The position numbers were made by a program, and so were the translations under genes. A DNA stretch of 64,000 nt from Rhizodiscina lignyota. Its lineage: Eukaryota > Ascomycota > Dothideomycetes > Aulographales > Rhizodiscinaceae. The notes under the pieces were generated by a model, which worked only from the letters and a program-made list of their open reading frames with translations, was not told the DNA's origin and searched no databases. Location: positions 2,790,001 through 2,854,000 of the forward strand of contig ML978123.1 in the NCBI GenBank assembly GCA_010015805.1. Reading direction: 5' to 3'. Positions within the stretch are counted from its first letter, which is position 1; each line of letters opens with the position of its first letter. Of the stretch, positions 1 through 11,704 are shown piece after piece.

Positions 1-3000
1 ATGAGGAGATACCTTTGGCGGTCTTCCTGGATTTCGCCGTTGGTGCCACATCGGCATTGGAGATACTGCATCATCAATTCCGCCTCATACATGGAGAATT
101 GAGGGGGGACGCATTTCACTTTTGCAGGGAATCTGGTGCTGTCAAGATGATCAATTTCGGCTCCGGTTCACGATCGTTCGAGAACGGTTTGACGTCCGCT
201 GGATGGTCCTCGCTAAGTCGACAAGTAGACATCCAACACAAGCTGCAATTTGTCGCCCCAGAGCAAACTGGGCGGATGCCGGCCGAGCCAGACAGTCGAA
301 CAGACATCTATAGCTTAGGTGTTCTTTTCTATACTTTGTTGACGGGCGAGCCTGCATTCGATGGTCAGACGCCGTTCGATGTTATGCAGAATGTTCTTTC
401 GAAAAAGATCCCTTACATTTCATCTAAAAGAGTCGATATACCGGACGCTATCTCGAAAGTCATTCAGAAGATGACGCAGAAAAGTGTCGAAGAACGTTAC
501 TTCTCCCCTACCGGTGTCAAGCATGATTTGTTACAAATACAGAGGATGATATGCGACGGCGATTCCGATGAGCTAGACACGTTTCAAGTCGGAACTCAAG
601 ACGTCTCGTCCTTCTTCGTCCTGCCTTCGCAACTGGTAGGTCGCGACAAGGAACGTCAGACCTTGAAGAATATCATTGAAGCGGTTGCGAAGAAGACTAC
701 AACATCTCCTGCCAAAAAAGGATGGCTTGCCAGTCTTAGCTCAAATTCAAATTCGTCGCTCTCTGAATCAAAGATTGCAGAGAGTGGTCAATTGGATGAT
801 TTAATCTCTGACTCTACGAGTTCGACAGGCTCGCTAAGCCGAGCAAACGTGAACGGCACCACAGGACCTATCTTCTTAGAGGATGCTCGACAGCAAAATT
901 CTCAAGAAAGTGTCGGTGTTGTGAAGTCCGATGGGAGTTCGACCAATGGCTTGACCCGGGAACCGTCGATGGAGAGGCTCCACATGCATGGCAGCCGCGA
1001 TAGTCGTGGAAGCCGCACAAACACAGATAGAGGCTCAGCGAGCATCTTTTCAGGCCACGGACCCGCCTCCAACGAACCATCAATGCTACTTCGAAATGCA
1101 CACAAGCTGAAAAAGAGATCTCGCACTGAAGTTGTCATCATCCAAGGAGGTGCAGGCTATGGCAAGACATCCTTAGTGCAGAGCATCTGGCCGATTGCGC
1201 GAGCAGCAGGCGGATATGTAGCTACTGCAAAGTTCAACCAGGCGAGAAAAACTCCGTTCGACGTCGTTTTGAAGATCCTATCGTCATTGTTCAGACAAAT
1301 TTTCTCGGAAAGCGATCTCTCGACTCCCTACCATCAGTATATCCGGGCGAATGTTGGTCCTTTTTGGCACACACTGAGAAGCTATCTCGATCTTCCTGAG
1401 GGACTTCTTGGGCTGGGAACCAACCATGGATCGTCAACTCCGCACTCTCACACCTTGAGCTCGTCATCACTTCAGATAGCCGGCCCGCATGGCCCCAATG
1501 GGTCTCGTCGACAGTCTTCTCCGGCCATAGCCTGCGGCAGTATGGGGTAAGTTATATCTGAATGAGCTAGTTTCTCTCGAGCGTATGGATCCTACAACGG
1601 CGCCACTTTTCCGCGATAACGAGGAGCAAACCTCTCAAGGCAGACTGGGCAAGGTACGCCCGAACCTCAACTCATTATGAGCGTACAGGTCTTGTAACGG
1701 CGTCTCTTTCCGCGACAACGGAAAGCAGATCTGCCAAGGCAGGCCTGGAAAGCTGCTCCCTGGCAATCTCGAATGTACACTCACAGTATGCGGAAGCTTT
1801 TCGGAAGTACTAAAATCGACTGTAAAAGAGTGGCTCTGTAGACTGTTCGCTCGCGGGAAACTAGCTCCTTAAATACATGTTGGACTTTTGCTAACTTGCC
1901 GATGTTGTTTTAGACACACTGTGGCTGACTGGCTCAAAAAAGGGGGCTCCCAATCTTCTCAATTCAGGAATATGTTCATCGGCGTCCTCCGCATATTGTC
2001 CCTAACAAAGTTTCTGTGCATTTGCATCGACGATTTACAACTCGGCGATGACGAGAGCAGTGAGCTGGTGCAGCATATGGTTGCTGCTAAGTTACCTGTC
2101 CTCCTGATCTTAACCTACCGACCACAACATGAATTACCGAGGCCAATGAGATCTATCATTCATTCATCCACGAAGATAGAACTACGTCCATTTGACGAAC
2201 AAATGACCTCCGAGTACGTGAAAGCGACCTTACACAGGGATACGGAATATGTCTTGCCTCTGGTCGCAGTTATTCAAGAGAAGACTGGAGGTGTCCCTTT
2301 CTTTGTGCGTGAGATGCTCGACGTCTGTTATCGCAAAAACTGCATTTCTTTCGATTGGAAAGAATCTCAATGGATCTATGACCTGGACAAGGTGTTTTCC
2401 GAGTTTGTTGGGGACCAGTACGGTTCGCAAATCAACGGAGACCACTTCATCGCGAGGCGGCTGCAAGAACTTCCTGCACAGACGAAGATCTTCCTGGCCT
2501 GGGCTTCGCTCCTTGGAAACTCATTTAGCTTTTCTCTAATCACGACGCTCATGAGCGGAGATACTGTCATCCCGGTCACTGGCGTTACTCCTCCTACATC
2601 TCCTAGTCAAGATCCCCTCTCCGCCCTCCAGGGTGCGTTAGCAGCATGCCTTATCATGCCCGGTGCCGATGACGACACATTTCGATTCGCTCATGATCGT
2701 TATCTTTCTTCTGCTTCGCATTTAGCTACCAATGTTGAAGAGATGCATTACGCTATTGCAAAGGAGATGGTTGAAAAGTCAAGACAGGACAACTTTGTGC
2801 GATCGAAATCACTTTATCAGAGGAGTCGACACGTCTGTCTAGCGAGCAACCTCATCAAAGAGCGAGAGAACACTCGAACGCACTATCGAGATTTACTCTA
2901 CCAGTCGGGGATGGAAGCTTGTGATTCAGGCGCAAGATCAACTGCCCTTTTCTACTTCACCAATTGCCTCAATCTGCTCCAACCTGATCCGTGGGACGAC

Positions 3001-6000
3001 GAAAAGCCAGATGTCCGCTACCAAGAGACCTTGGCGTTATACACTCGCACTATTGAGTGCTACTCCTATTTAGCTCAATTCGAAGTTGCCTCTGGATTAC
3101 TCGAAGTCGTCTTCGCAAATGTCAAAGATGCTGTTGATCGGGCACCTGCTTGGATCCTGCACAGTCGTGTTCTGGCAATGAGAGGAGACTCGTACAATGC
3201 GTTCACCGCTCTGAAGCAGTGCCTGGCCGAACTTGGTTTTGTACTTAAGGATACCACTTGGGCGGAGTGTGATCAAGAGTTCCAGAACGTTCGGTCCATG
3301 ATTGAGGCGACTGATAGAGAAGAAATGCTCGGACAACCACTCAATCAAGACCCGCTGCTGCTCACGATCGGCCCTGTTCTTGTGGAGCTAGTTAGCTCGG
3401 CCTTCTGGACCGACAGCCTATTGTTTTTTCACGTGACTTTGAAGATGATTCGCTGTCACTTCAAGTTAGGTGCTTTTACCCAGATGGGGATTGGGTATAT
3501 GCATTTAGGAACAATTGCCGTCAGTCGATTCAACCTAGTGCAATTTGGTGTGAGCCTCGGAGAGCTTGCACTGAGCTTCTTTGACTTGTACAGTCAAGAC
3601 CAATACACCCTAGGGAGAGGTCTTACACTCCACGCCTTTTTCCTTGGGCATCTTGTGTCCCATCTTAAAGAGCAAATGCCCGTTCTCGAACGTGGGATGG
3701 AGGCTACGATCCTAGCAGGCGACAAGATATTGTCCCTTCTCAATATTGGCATTGCAGCTGCCTTCCGAATATGGACCGCGAACGATCTGTCGGAGATTGA
3801 AAATTTCACACTTGAAGCTCCCGCAGAATTTGAGAACTGGCATGAGGATTTACGTGGAGGTACTCTGCTGATCTCCGTGAGGCAGTACGTAAGAGCATTG
3901 CAGGGCAAGACCTACGCCACGGGAGGCCACGACGTACTTTCAGATGAAAGCCACTCTTCGCTAGACTATCTCGAATACATCGAAACCAAAGCCTCGAGTC
4001 CGAAACGGCCACGAACCATCTACCTCAGCTACATGCTCGTGGTTCAGTTCCGCTATGGCTTCATCCAGGAAGCAATAGAGACTGGCGAGAAGCTACTTCC
4101 AATGATGGACAGCATATGGTGTATGCGTTACTATTATAGTAATCTCTTCTATCTCTCTCTTAGTCATATTTCTGCTCTTTGGGAATCTGTGGATAAGTCG
4201 AAGAGAGAAGAGGTTACATCTCGCGTGCACGGTTGGATGGAAAAGATTCGAATTGCCGGCACTGTGAATGACGTGAATTACAAGGTTCTCCTTTTGACCC
4301 TTGAGGCTCAGTTGGCTGAATTGGATTGTGACCATGGCACGGCAATCAGGAAGTACGAAGAAGCCCTGGATCATTGCGATTTGCATGGGTTTGGCCTTGA
4401 CGAGGCGCTCGTCCTTGAGCTCTACGCAGAGAGTGTATGTCGCCGTGGAGCACACCGAGCAGCACGAAATCTACTGCGCAACTCCATTGCCGCGTATCGG
4501 AGGCTAAATGCTACTGGCAAGGCTCGACATGTGGAGGATAAATGGGAGTTTTTATTGAAAGCCCCAAGCACCACCACAGCCGAAGCCGCATGCCAAACGG
4601 AAATCATCGATACCACCATACAATACCACCTCCAGCAAAATGACGAAGAGGCCCAACGGCTAGTATCAGAATCTTCAGTCGACAGGACACAGGCGTGGCT
4701 TGGGCCAGGTACCAGCCCCTTCCAAAACAAGCGAGAAAACACAGCCGATACTCTGGATGGAGTGAGTCTGTCTGCAATGGGATTGGATATCGTAGACATG
4801 CAAACGATTATGAATGCCAATCGCTTGCTGTCTTCCACCTTGGAAGTCGAGCCGCTAACAAGGCATATGACGGAAGAAATACTTCAGTTGACAATGGCTG
4901 ATCTGGTTGCCATCGTCACTGAGCATGAACAGATTGGATGGTCGGTCGCAGCCGTTGGCGATCCCGAAGTCAAAACTTTTCCGGATGGCTTATCGCTCGA
5001 CAGCGTTGAGGACCAGGTCGCCAAGCAGATCACATATTACACTCTGCGTTTCAAAGAAGCAGTCTTTGTCCATAACTTGCTTGAGGATGAGAGGTTCTCT
5101 TCAGTCACCGATCAGTATTTGTCGCGAAACCCGGACGGGAAGTCTGTCATATGCCTTCCCATCACTCATGGAGAAAATCTCCTCGGCTCCGTATACCTTG
5201 AAGGCCCTCCGAATAGCCTCACAGCGAGACACCTAGCTGTCTTGAAGATGCTTGTCGGTCAAATCGGGGTGTCTCTTGCTAATGCACTGCTCTTCAAGCG
5301 ACTCGAGAGATACAGCGCCAGCAACAAGGCGATGCTTGAGGTTCAAAAGCGTTCGCTAGACCAAGCGCGGCAGGCTGAGCTCAAAGCAAAAGAGGCTGAA
5401 GCCAGCGCAATCCGAAATATGAAGTTGAAAGAGGAAGCTGCGAGGGCCAAGTCAATGTTTCTCGCGAACGTCTCGCACGAACTCCGGACGCCGTTAAATG
5501 GTGTGATTGGTATGAGTGAGCTTCTCAAGGCGACCAAGCTGAATCCGGAACAAGAAGGGTATGCAGACAGCATACGTGTTTGCGCCGATACCCTTCTCTC
5601 TCTTATCAACGACTTACTGGACTTCACCAAGCTCGAAGCTGGCAAGATGAAGCTCTTTTCAGTGCCACTTTCTCTCACCGAGACAATCACGGAGGTTGTG
5701 CGCGCACTCCAGTTTACCAGCAATGACCGCGGTCTCGAGACCATTGAGCAGCTTGAACTAAATCCGGACTTATATGTCATGGGTGATCCCGTTCGGCTTC
5801 ACCAGATCCTCATGAACCTGCTGTCAAACTCTTACAAATTCACATCGAAGGGGACTGTCACAGTCAAAGCTGTGGTTGATCATGAAGATGATCGTTCCAT
5901 TACGATCACCGTGAGCGTTGTCGATACTGGTATTGGTATTTCGGAGGAGCAGAGAAAGAAACTTTTCCTTCCATTCAGCCAAATCGAAAGTTCAAGCTCG

Positions 6001-7069
6001 AGAAGCTTTGGTGGCACCGGACTTGGTCTCAGCATTTGCAAGGCCATTGTGGAAGGTGAGTCTTTTCATTTTAAGTCAAAGCTTCCAGAGCAGCTTCAAG
6101 ATGCAAAGAATTGTACAAATGTACTGACTCACTCGTGATATTAGGTGTCATGGGTGGGAAAATAACACTTGAGAGCAGAGTAGGCTCTGGAACGACTGTG
6201 TCATTCACGCTTCGCTTCCAGAAGGTCACGAAATCCGATGTAGCGGACACGGAGAGGGCTTCAAGAGAGCCAGATCTCATGGGGCAATTCTCACAGCGCG
6301 ACGAGACTGGCTCTCCGGAAGTTGCTTCCGCAATGGACCTGTCGAAGATTCCACGGGATCAAATCCGAGTCTGTATAGCGGAAGGTATGAAACTCGATAG
6401 CTATATCAATTGGAAAAGACACTAACATCCTTGAAGACAATCTTATCAATCAGAGAATCGCTATCAGCTTTGTGAAGAAGCTTGGATTCAAATGCGAAGC
6501 TTTTGTGGATGGTCAAAAAGCTATCGATGCTTTGGAAAAGGCGTGCGCCGACGGATCGCCTTTCCACCTTGTGCTCATGGACGTCCAGATGCCGGTGCTT
6601 GATGGGTACGATGCAACTCGAGAGATTCGAAAGCACAATGATCCCAGAATTAGAGACATACTCATCATTGCCATGACTGCTTCGGCTATTCGGGGTGATC
6701 GGGAGAAGTGCTTGGAAGCAGGAATGTGAGTTTTACCTCACCCCACAGATCCTCTCTCAGGTCATATGTACTCGATGCTTATGTGCAAACAGGAACAATT
6801 ATTTGGCGAAACCTGTCAGGGCTGGAGTCTTACGAAATATGCTCGAGTCCTACCTTTCGCAAGAACCCAAGCCAATACCGGACCTGCAAGAGGAAGCAAA
6901 ACAGATGGTCAAAAATGCTCTCCAAGAAAACGGAGAGAAAGAGGAGACCAAGCTGACATCGGATGTAGTTGAGAAGGTGAAGCTTCATCATCAGCGAACG
7001 TCCACGGCACAGCTAAGGCCTGTCGAAGGTAATGGTGTTGCGGATGGTGAGGACCGGAATGGGAAGTGA
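1..7069 (+). CDS. Hybrid histidine kinase with N-terminal pseudokinase (Chk1/Mak2-like), 5' partial
   Basis: The gene runs in from the left edge. Exons are <1-1546, 1914-6055, 6145-6384, 6437-6725 and 6793-7069, and all joins keep frame. Domain order: end of a Ser/Thr kinase-like domain; a nucleotide-binding module with P-loop GGAGYGKTS (about 1150-1180) and Walker-B-like FLCICIDD (about 2015-2040); a long helical repeat region; a GAF domain (about 4850-5280); a coiled coil; HisKA with H-box [10 protein letters not shown] (His codon 5476-5478); HATPase with DTGIGIS and GGTGLGLS; and a receiver with phospho-acceptor Asp at 6580-6582 ([11 protein letters not shown]). This order matches fungal group X kinases such as Candida Chk1 and S. 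pombe Mak2/Mak3, which act through a His-to-Asp relay. The kinase-like part has HGELRGD where HRDLKPxN is expected and NFG instead of DFG, so it is probably catalytically dead. Intron 1 is 367 nt, unusually long, because it holds a repeat. Confidence 0.93.
1579..1870. repeat. Dispersed repeat inside intron 1 of the histidine kinase, with internal tandem copies
   Basis: Two imperfect copies of a 100-bp unit start at 1579 (GAGCGTATGG) and 1679 (GAGCGTACAG). Both continue with ACGGCG, CCGCGA and CAAGGCAG at matching offsets. The second copy runs on into sequence that also occurs at about 49343-49510, with shared blocks GGCAGGCC, CTCGA-ATG, GGAAGCTT, GTGGCTC and CTGTTC-C-CGC. It is therefore an interspersed repeat that landed in the intron. 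No coding capacity or terminal inverted repeat was seen. Confidence 0.6.
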
Positions 7070-9369
7070 TCATATTCATGTTTAAAGCTGCATATATGGC
7101 GTGCTGGGAAGGTACAGGTCTACCATTCTGGGTCACGATGCAACGATGTGGAGTATTTATGGGCGAGTGGACTTTTGCATATTTGCTCGCTGGTAGCATG
7201 GGCAATGTCTAGAGAGGATACAGGGCATAGCCAAATGTACATTTTACGTAGTTTATAGGATTCCTCGCAATGCAACCCGGTCGCAAACAGATGGGCAAGT
7301 TCTATGAGTATTCAGGATTTCCTTGATCATATTCAACTTGAGATATGTACAGTAATACAACCTCGTCAATTTTTTCGGTGCTCAGGTGGATAAAATAGTC
7401 ATGACGCGTACAACAAATATTTAGAGCTGCCTAGAGTATGTGATGACAAAATAGTAGCGCCAGGGAAACAATATGAAATTACGCAGGTCGAGCAATCGCT
7501 TTGAATAGATTCTACAGGTAGAGCCGAGTGCACAGTTGTTCTGAAATAACAGGATAAATCCGATACTTGATCTATGCCGAAGATGCCACGCGGGTGACAA
7601 AATAGTTGAGCCCGCTTATCCTAACTGAACGGCTGCAGTAAGAAGCTGTTTTATTCTTCAGAACGAGCGAGAGCGTCTCTAAAAGCTCGATTAAATATAT
7701 ACTACTCCGTAGAGCGTAGAAAACAATAACCTGTACTAACCAACGAGAATATGCACATAGGTATTGCAGCCACGACTCACCTATTTTGTCACCCGCTTTG
7801 ATGCCCAAGATGCCCTCTTCGCATAATGTCCGCATCTTGAATCACCCGTCACCTACCTAGTCAGTTGATGGTCGAGGCAGTAGTTAGAACGTTCTCAATT
7901 TGTTTCCCTGCATCTTGGCGTAGGATACCGGCTTTTGCCAAACCGGGCCTATGCCGCTTTCTAATCTTTCCCATTCCCCGGAAGGAGCCATTGATCGAAA
8001 AGTGATTTATGAACTCTCTGATTGGACTCGAGTCCGGCTGTCAGGTTGTTTCTCTTGATGCGTGCTGCAGGAACAAGGACAAGGTACAAGGGCGTTCCCC
8101 AGCCCTAACTTTGACCACTTTCAAGGGCCTTGGACAAGTGCTGATGGGATCCATGATCCATGAATGTGCTACTTCCTGCACCGCTGCAGGACGGGGACGC
8201 TGCCCGAACCCGAAACGGTCAAGCAGGAGGTAGCTGCATCAGACATGTTCGTGTGAGACCCGTTCTGATCAGGAGATAGTCGTGCAACTTTGACACTCTT
8301 GTCTGAGCGAGAGTAAATGTGGTGGCGGGTAGACACCTGTTCAGCACTTATCAGATACAAATATCCAAACAGCGTATCTAATTGAAGAAAATAAAACCAT
8401 ACTAGCCTTCAGAGATGGCCTCGGTCCATGTGGGAGAGAAACGGTGTTGTAGGCGCCGAGCTCAAGATTGCTGTCCCCGCCAAGGCATCGAGTTGGCTCA
8501 GACGCTCTGATCTGATTTTGATCTGATGTTGATCCCAGTGCGCATCTTGACTACTTTCGATTGGCGGAACGCACTTGATCTCCTCTGGGGTCTCTTCGCC
8601 TCTCGACGGACTACTGGGTGGACTGAGACAACTTGCACATCCTGATCTCCGCCCAATTCTGGTTTCCTGCTGCTGAATCTTAAAGCAGTATTGACCCCGT
8701 CTATGGCGTTTCTCCGGAGTTATTTCTACATTATTAGTATTACTGCATATGTGAAACATCGATCCAAAGGACTGATTAACCTAGGCGGGGTCGATGCATG
8801 GCATAGTCAATCTGATAAATCCCACCCTGGGGAAACACTAAGGTAGTCATGATAGTACAACTATATTATAAAGTCTTGGCACGTCTTGCATATCTGCTCA
8901 ACCGGACGTGGGGTATCTCTTGAAAACATTACTACATGCCTAACTAGAGTATTAGCCCTAGCGCGAGTTCCCATCCGACCGTGAGGTTGCCGCTCTTTAC
9001 AGTTCCATTGCTACAGTCCTTAGTAATCCCCTCATGGACTCGACGAACAGTGATTTCCCTCCCCTTCGAACTTTAGAACAGCCTTCATCGCTCCCATATG
9101 TCACGGAGGTTCGGACATTCCAATATGGGGAGAGAAGTTGTTCGACGCGTGAAAATTTAGAAATGTCGTCTGGGATTATGCAAGCCAGATGCCCTCCTCA
9201 AGTTCATGTGCATCAAGGTCATGAATATAGCAGTAGCCGCCACCGTTGTCAGGATCATCCCGCAAGAAGCCTGCTTTATTCAACTGGCCTCACAACCGTA
9301 GACACAGCTTGACATGTGCTCGCTAGTTCTCTCCGCTAATTGTAAGCGCTGCCGATTCCTGGGACACCC
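7070..9369. other. Intergenic, no convincing gene; contains one MITE
   Basis: This 2.3-kb gap lies between two convergent genes, the kinase (+) and the Zn2Cys6 regulator (-). The reading frames inside (for example 8409-8759 minus and 9034-9312 plus) have no recognisable motif, splice context or conserved composition. Apart from the MITE at 7588-7796 and a short TGATCTGAT-type direct repeat at about 8507-8535, nothing is supported. Confidence 0.6.
7588..7796. mobile_element. MITE-like element, copy A (GGGTGACAAA termini)
   Basis: The 16-bp terminal inverted repeats are perfect: GCGGGTGACAAAATAG at 7590-7605 and its reverse complement at 7781-7796. The interior has no ORF and shares long blocks with the element at 14361-14591 (for example TTTTATTCTTCAG and TCTCTAAAAGCTCGATTAAA). 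The flanks GAAGATGCC (7579-7587) and TTTGATGCC (7797-7805) match at 6 of 9 positions, so a 9-bp target duplication may have decayed. Size, long inverted repeats and 9-bp duplication fit a non-autonomous Mutator-like element. Confidence 0.82.
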
Positions 9370-11704
9370 TCATATCGGTGTCCGCTTCCGGACTGGAGTC
9401 TCCCTGGGTTCCCAAGCCGGTGGTCGTCGAGGCGCTTGTGCCAATAGAGAGCGTCTGCGTTGCTCTGCCTCTTGGATGATGTCTGCAGATAAGCGTATAC
9501 TCGGCGCAAGGTGTGAGTATCGGACGATTTCGTTAATCACATCGTAGATCATCGAATCGACCGTATGAGCGGGTGGTAGAAGAGCAGAGAGGGAAGGCGA
9601 CATTGTAGCGCCCATTATGAGTAGCGTCTGAGATACCATCCTTGAAGAAGCATTAGCTCCGCGGAACGAGGCCTTACATACCGAAGCGTGTACTTACGAG
9701 AGTGCTCCTTGCCAGAGATATGGGAGGTGACCAGCTTGATGAGCCTGGATGTTTTCCAATTGGCGAATGCACGCTTCAAGGCATTTTCTGCAGTTCTCCT
9801 GTACGGAAGGATCCTGAGCCGCGGATTCATCCTTCAAAACGGCGAGTATATACGGTCGATAGATAATAGTGCGGCATGCAAAGAATCGGAGTCGCAGGAC
9901 CGTTTGGACGGGGTCGGACAGCGGAACAAGAGTATGTGGAAATTGTATTGGTAGAGGAAGGCTGTCATACCACTGGTTCAGTTGAAAGTCGAGTTCTGCA
10001 ACGACAGCGTCCAAGGACGGAGGAATCCCAGAAGACGGTGTTGTCTTGGTGTAGAGCAAATGGCTTACTCGATTGAGTAGCCGACGTAAGGCAATCTCAG
10101 CAAGGAAGTACCAAAGATCGTCTTTGCCTACGGCCTCTTCTCCTTCGCCTTCAAAGCCTCCTGGCAGTCCCACGGATTCTTCAAACTGGACGATTCCCGA
10201 GTGTGGTAGGTCCAGCTCAGCAAGAAGGTCACTGACAAATGAGTGAGCAGAGATGAAGTCATTAATCTGATTGGCTACGTACCTCTCGAATAGCAGTGCA
10301 TTCCAATAGACGCGCTCACACAGCTCTTTCGAGTGTGCTGGTAGTCTCCCTGGAGCACTCAGTAGAAGTTGCAGCTTCATGCTCGCATTTGCCAGCAATG
10401 TCCAAGCTTCAAGGGGTCGGACTATGTAGAAGAGGTAAGCAGCTGCAAGTATGTAGCACTGTGCAGATATCATGTTGTTGCGTGCCATCAGGCTCGGCAG
10501 CAGTGACCATGCACTCGCGAAGAAATTGTACCCAGGTGGCCCAGCCTCAAGCGAACACTGTGTAATGCTAGGAGCGGAGCCAGCAGCGCCGAGCGCCAGA
10601 ACGAGCAGAGCAATGCAGCTTTCCGGGCCATCACGGAACTGCCGCGTAAGCGCTGTTCTATAGAATCCAGCCCAGTTGTACGGATTGACGCACGCATACC
10701 AGACATTAACGCGTTCGAAAAATGCTTGGACGTAAATCGCTGCGTTTGTGAGATCCAAAGGATATGCAGGAGTGTAATCGAGGCCCTCACGTGCCATCTC
10801 AACTTGGAGCAGAGTCTGCGGATCATATGGTTTTGATATCAGATCCCGTATTTTTGGCCATTGCAACAGATGAAAAGCTGGTGTGGTGTGTCTCTTCGGC
10901 ATGGTTGAGATATTGGATGGCTCTCGAGACCACGTGCCAAGTCCATTTACAGGAATCATGTCGATCAAGCCAGCACTGCTGGCGCGGCGCGCTCTCATCT
11001 CCGGTCTCGCAAACTGAGGCGTGTTGACCTCACTGCTCGCTGTTGGACTTCTAGCCGGAGGCGAATGGGCAATGAAACCAGCGCGAACGGGTTGAGTGAG
11101 CACATTGGTCTGCAGCAAGCCCTCGATGCGGGCCAGGTGCTCAAGGATAAGTTTGTCACCGGCATCGAGCTTTATTCCAGGCTCCCGGTAAACGCACTCT
11201 GCCTGGAGCTCAGTGCACAGTTTACATTTTGGGCGGTTACCGTCGCATCGCGACTTTCGCGATCGACATATCTCACACTGGAGGTGGGATTTAGCATGTG
11301 ACGAGCAGAATTTGCGTGAAACGTCTCACCGCAATAGTCGCCCTACGGCGAGGGTAATCGATCGTGTCGGTAGCAGAGCGCTTTCTCGAGTTTCCCGGCG
11401 TCTCTGTGCCAGCCGTCGGACCGTTGTGACGGGGCGGCGAGACGCCGTTGGATGCTTCTCGGTCAGTCGAAGACTGTGACATGGTGCGCGACCGTTTCGG
11501 CGGGCTGCCGTTCCTCACGGGGCCATCGTCGGCCAGCATACTCGACTTCCGCCGCAGTCGAGGAGTCGCGTCGAAGGAGTTCCTGGCGGCAGCTGGAGGA
11601 GGGGAAGTGTTGAAGTCGCGAGGAGCTCGGCGAAAATACGTAACGACGCGCGATGATACTCGATTCTCAAGGTTCCTTTCTGGGGAAAGCGGCACGGCCG
11701 CCAT
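9370..11704 (-). CDS. Zn2Cys6 fungal-specific transcription factor
   Basis: Three exons on the minus strand (11704-11330, 11277-9698, 9640-9370) join in frame to 741 aa. Introns are 52 and 57 nt with GTGAGA/CAG and GTAAGT/AAG boundaries. The first 125 residues are Ser/Pro/Arg-rich and disordered. The binuclear zinc cluster starts right after intron 1, with the spacing CEICRSRKSRCDGNRPKC, then a linker and short coiled coil (DKLILEHLARIEGLLQ). This is the usual Gal4-type DNA-binding and dimerisation arrangement. The middle section resembles the fungal transcription-factor middle homology region (FFERVNVWYACVNP). It should act in the nucleus as a sequence-specific regulator. The target is unknown and no metabolic cluster lies beside it. 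The upstream gap to the next gene is unusually long. Confidence 0.9.
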
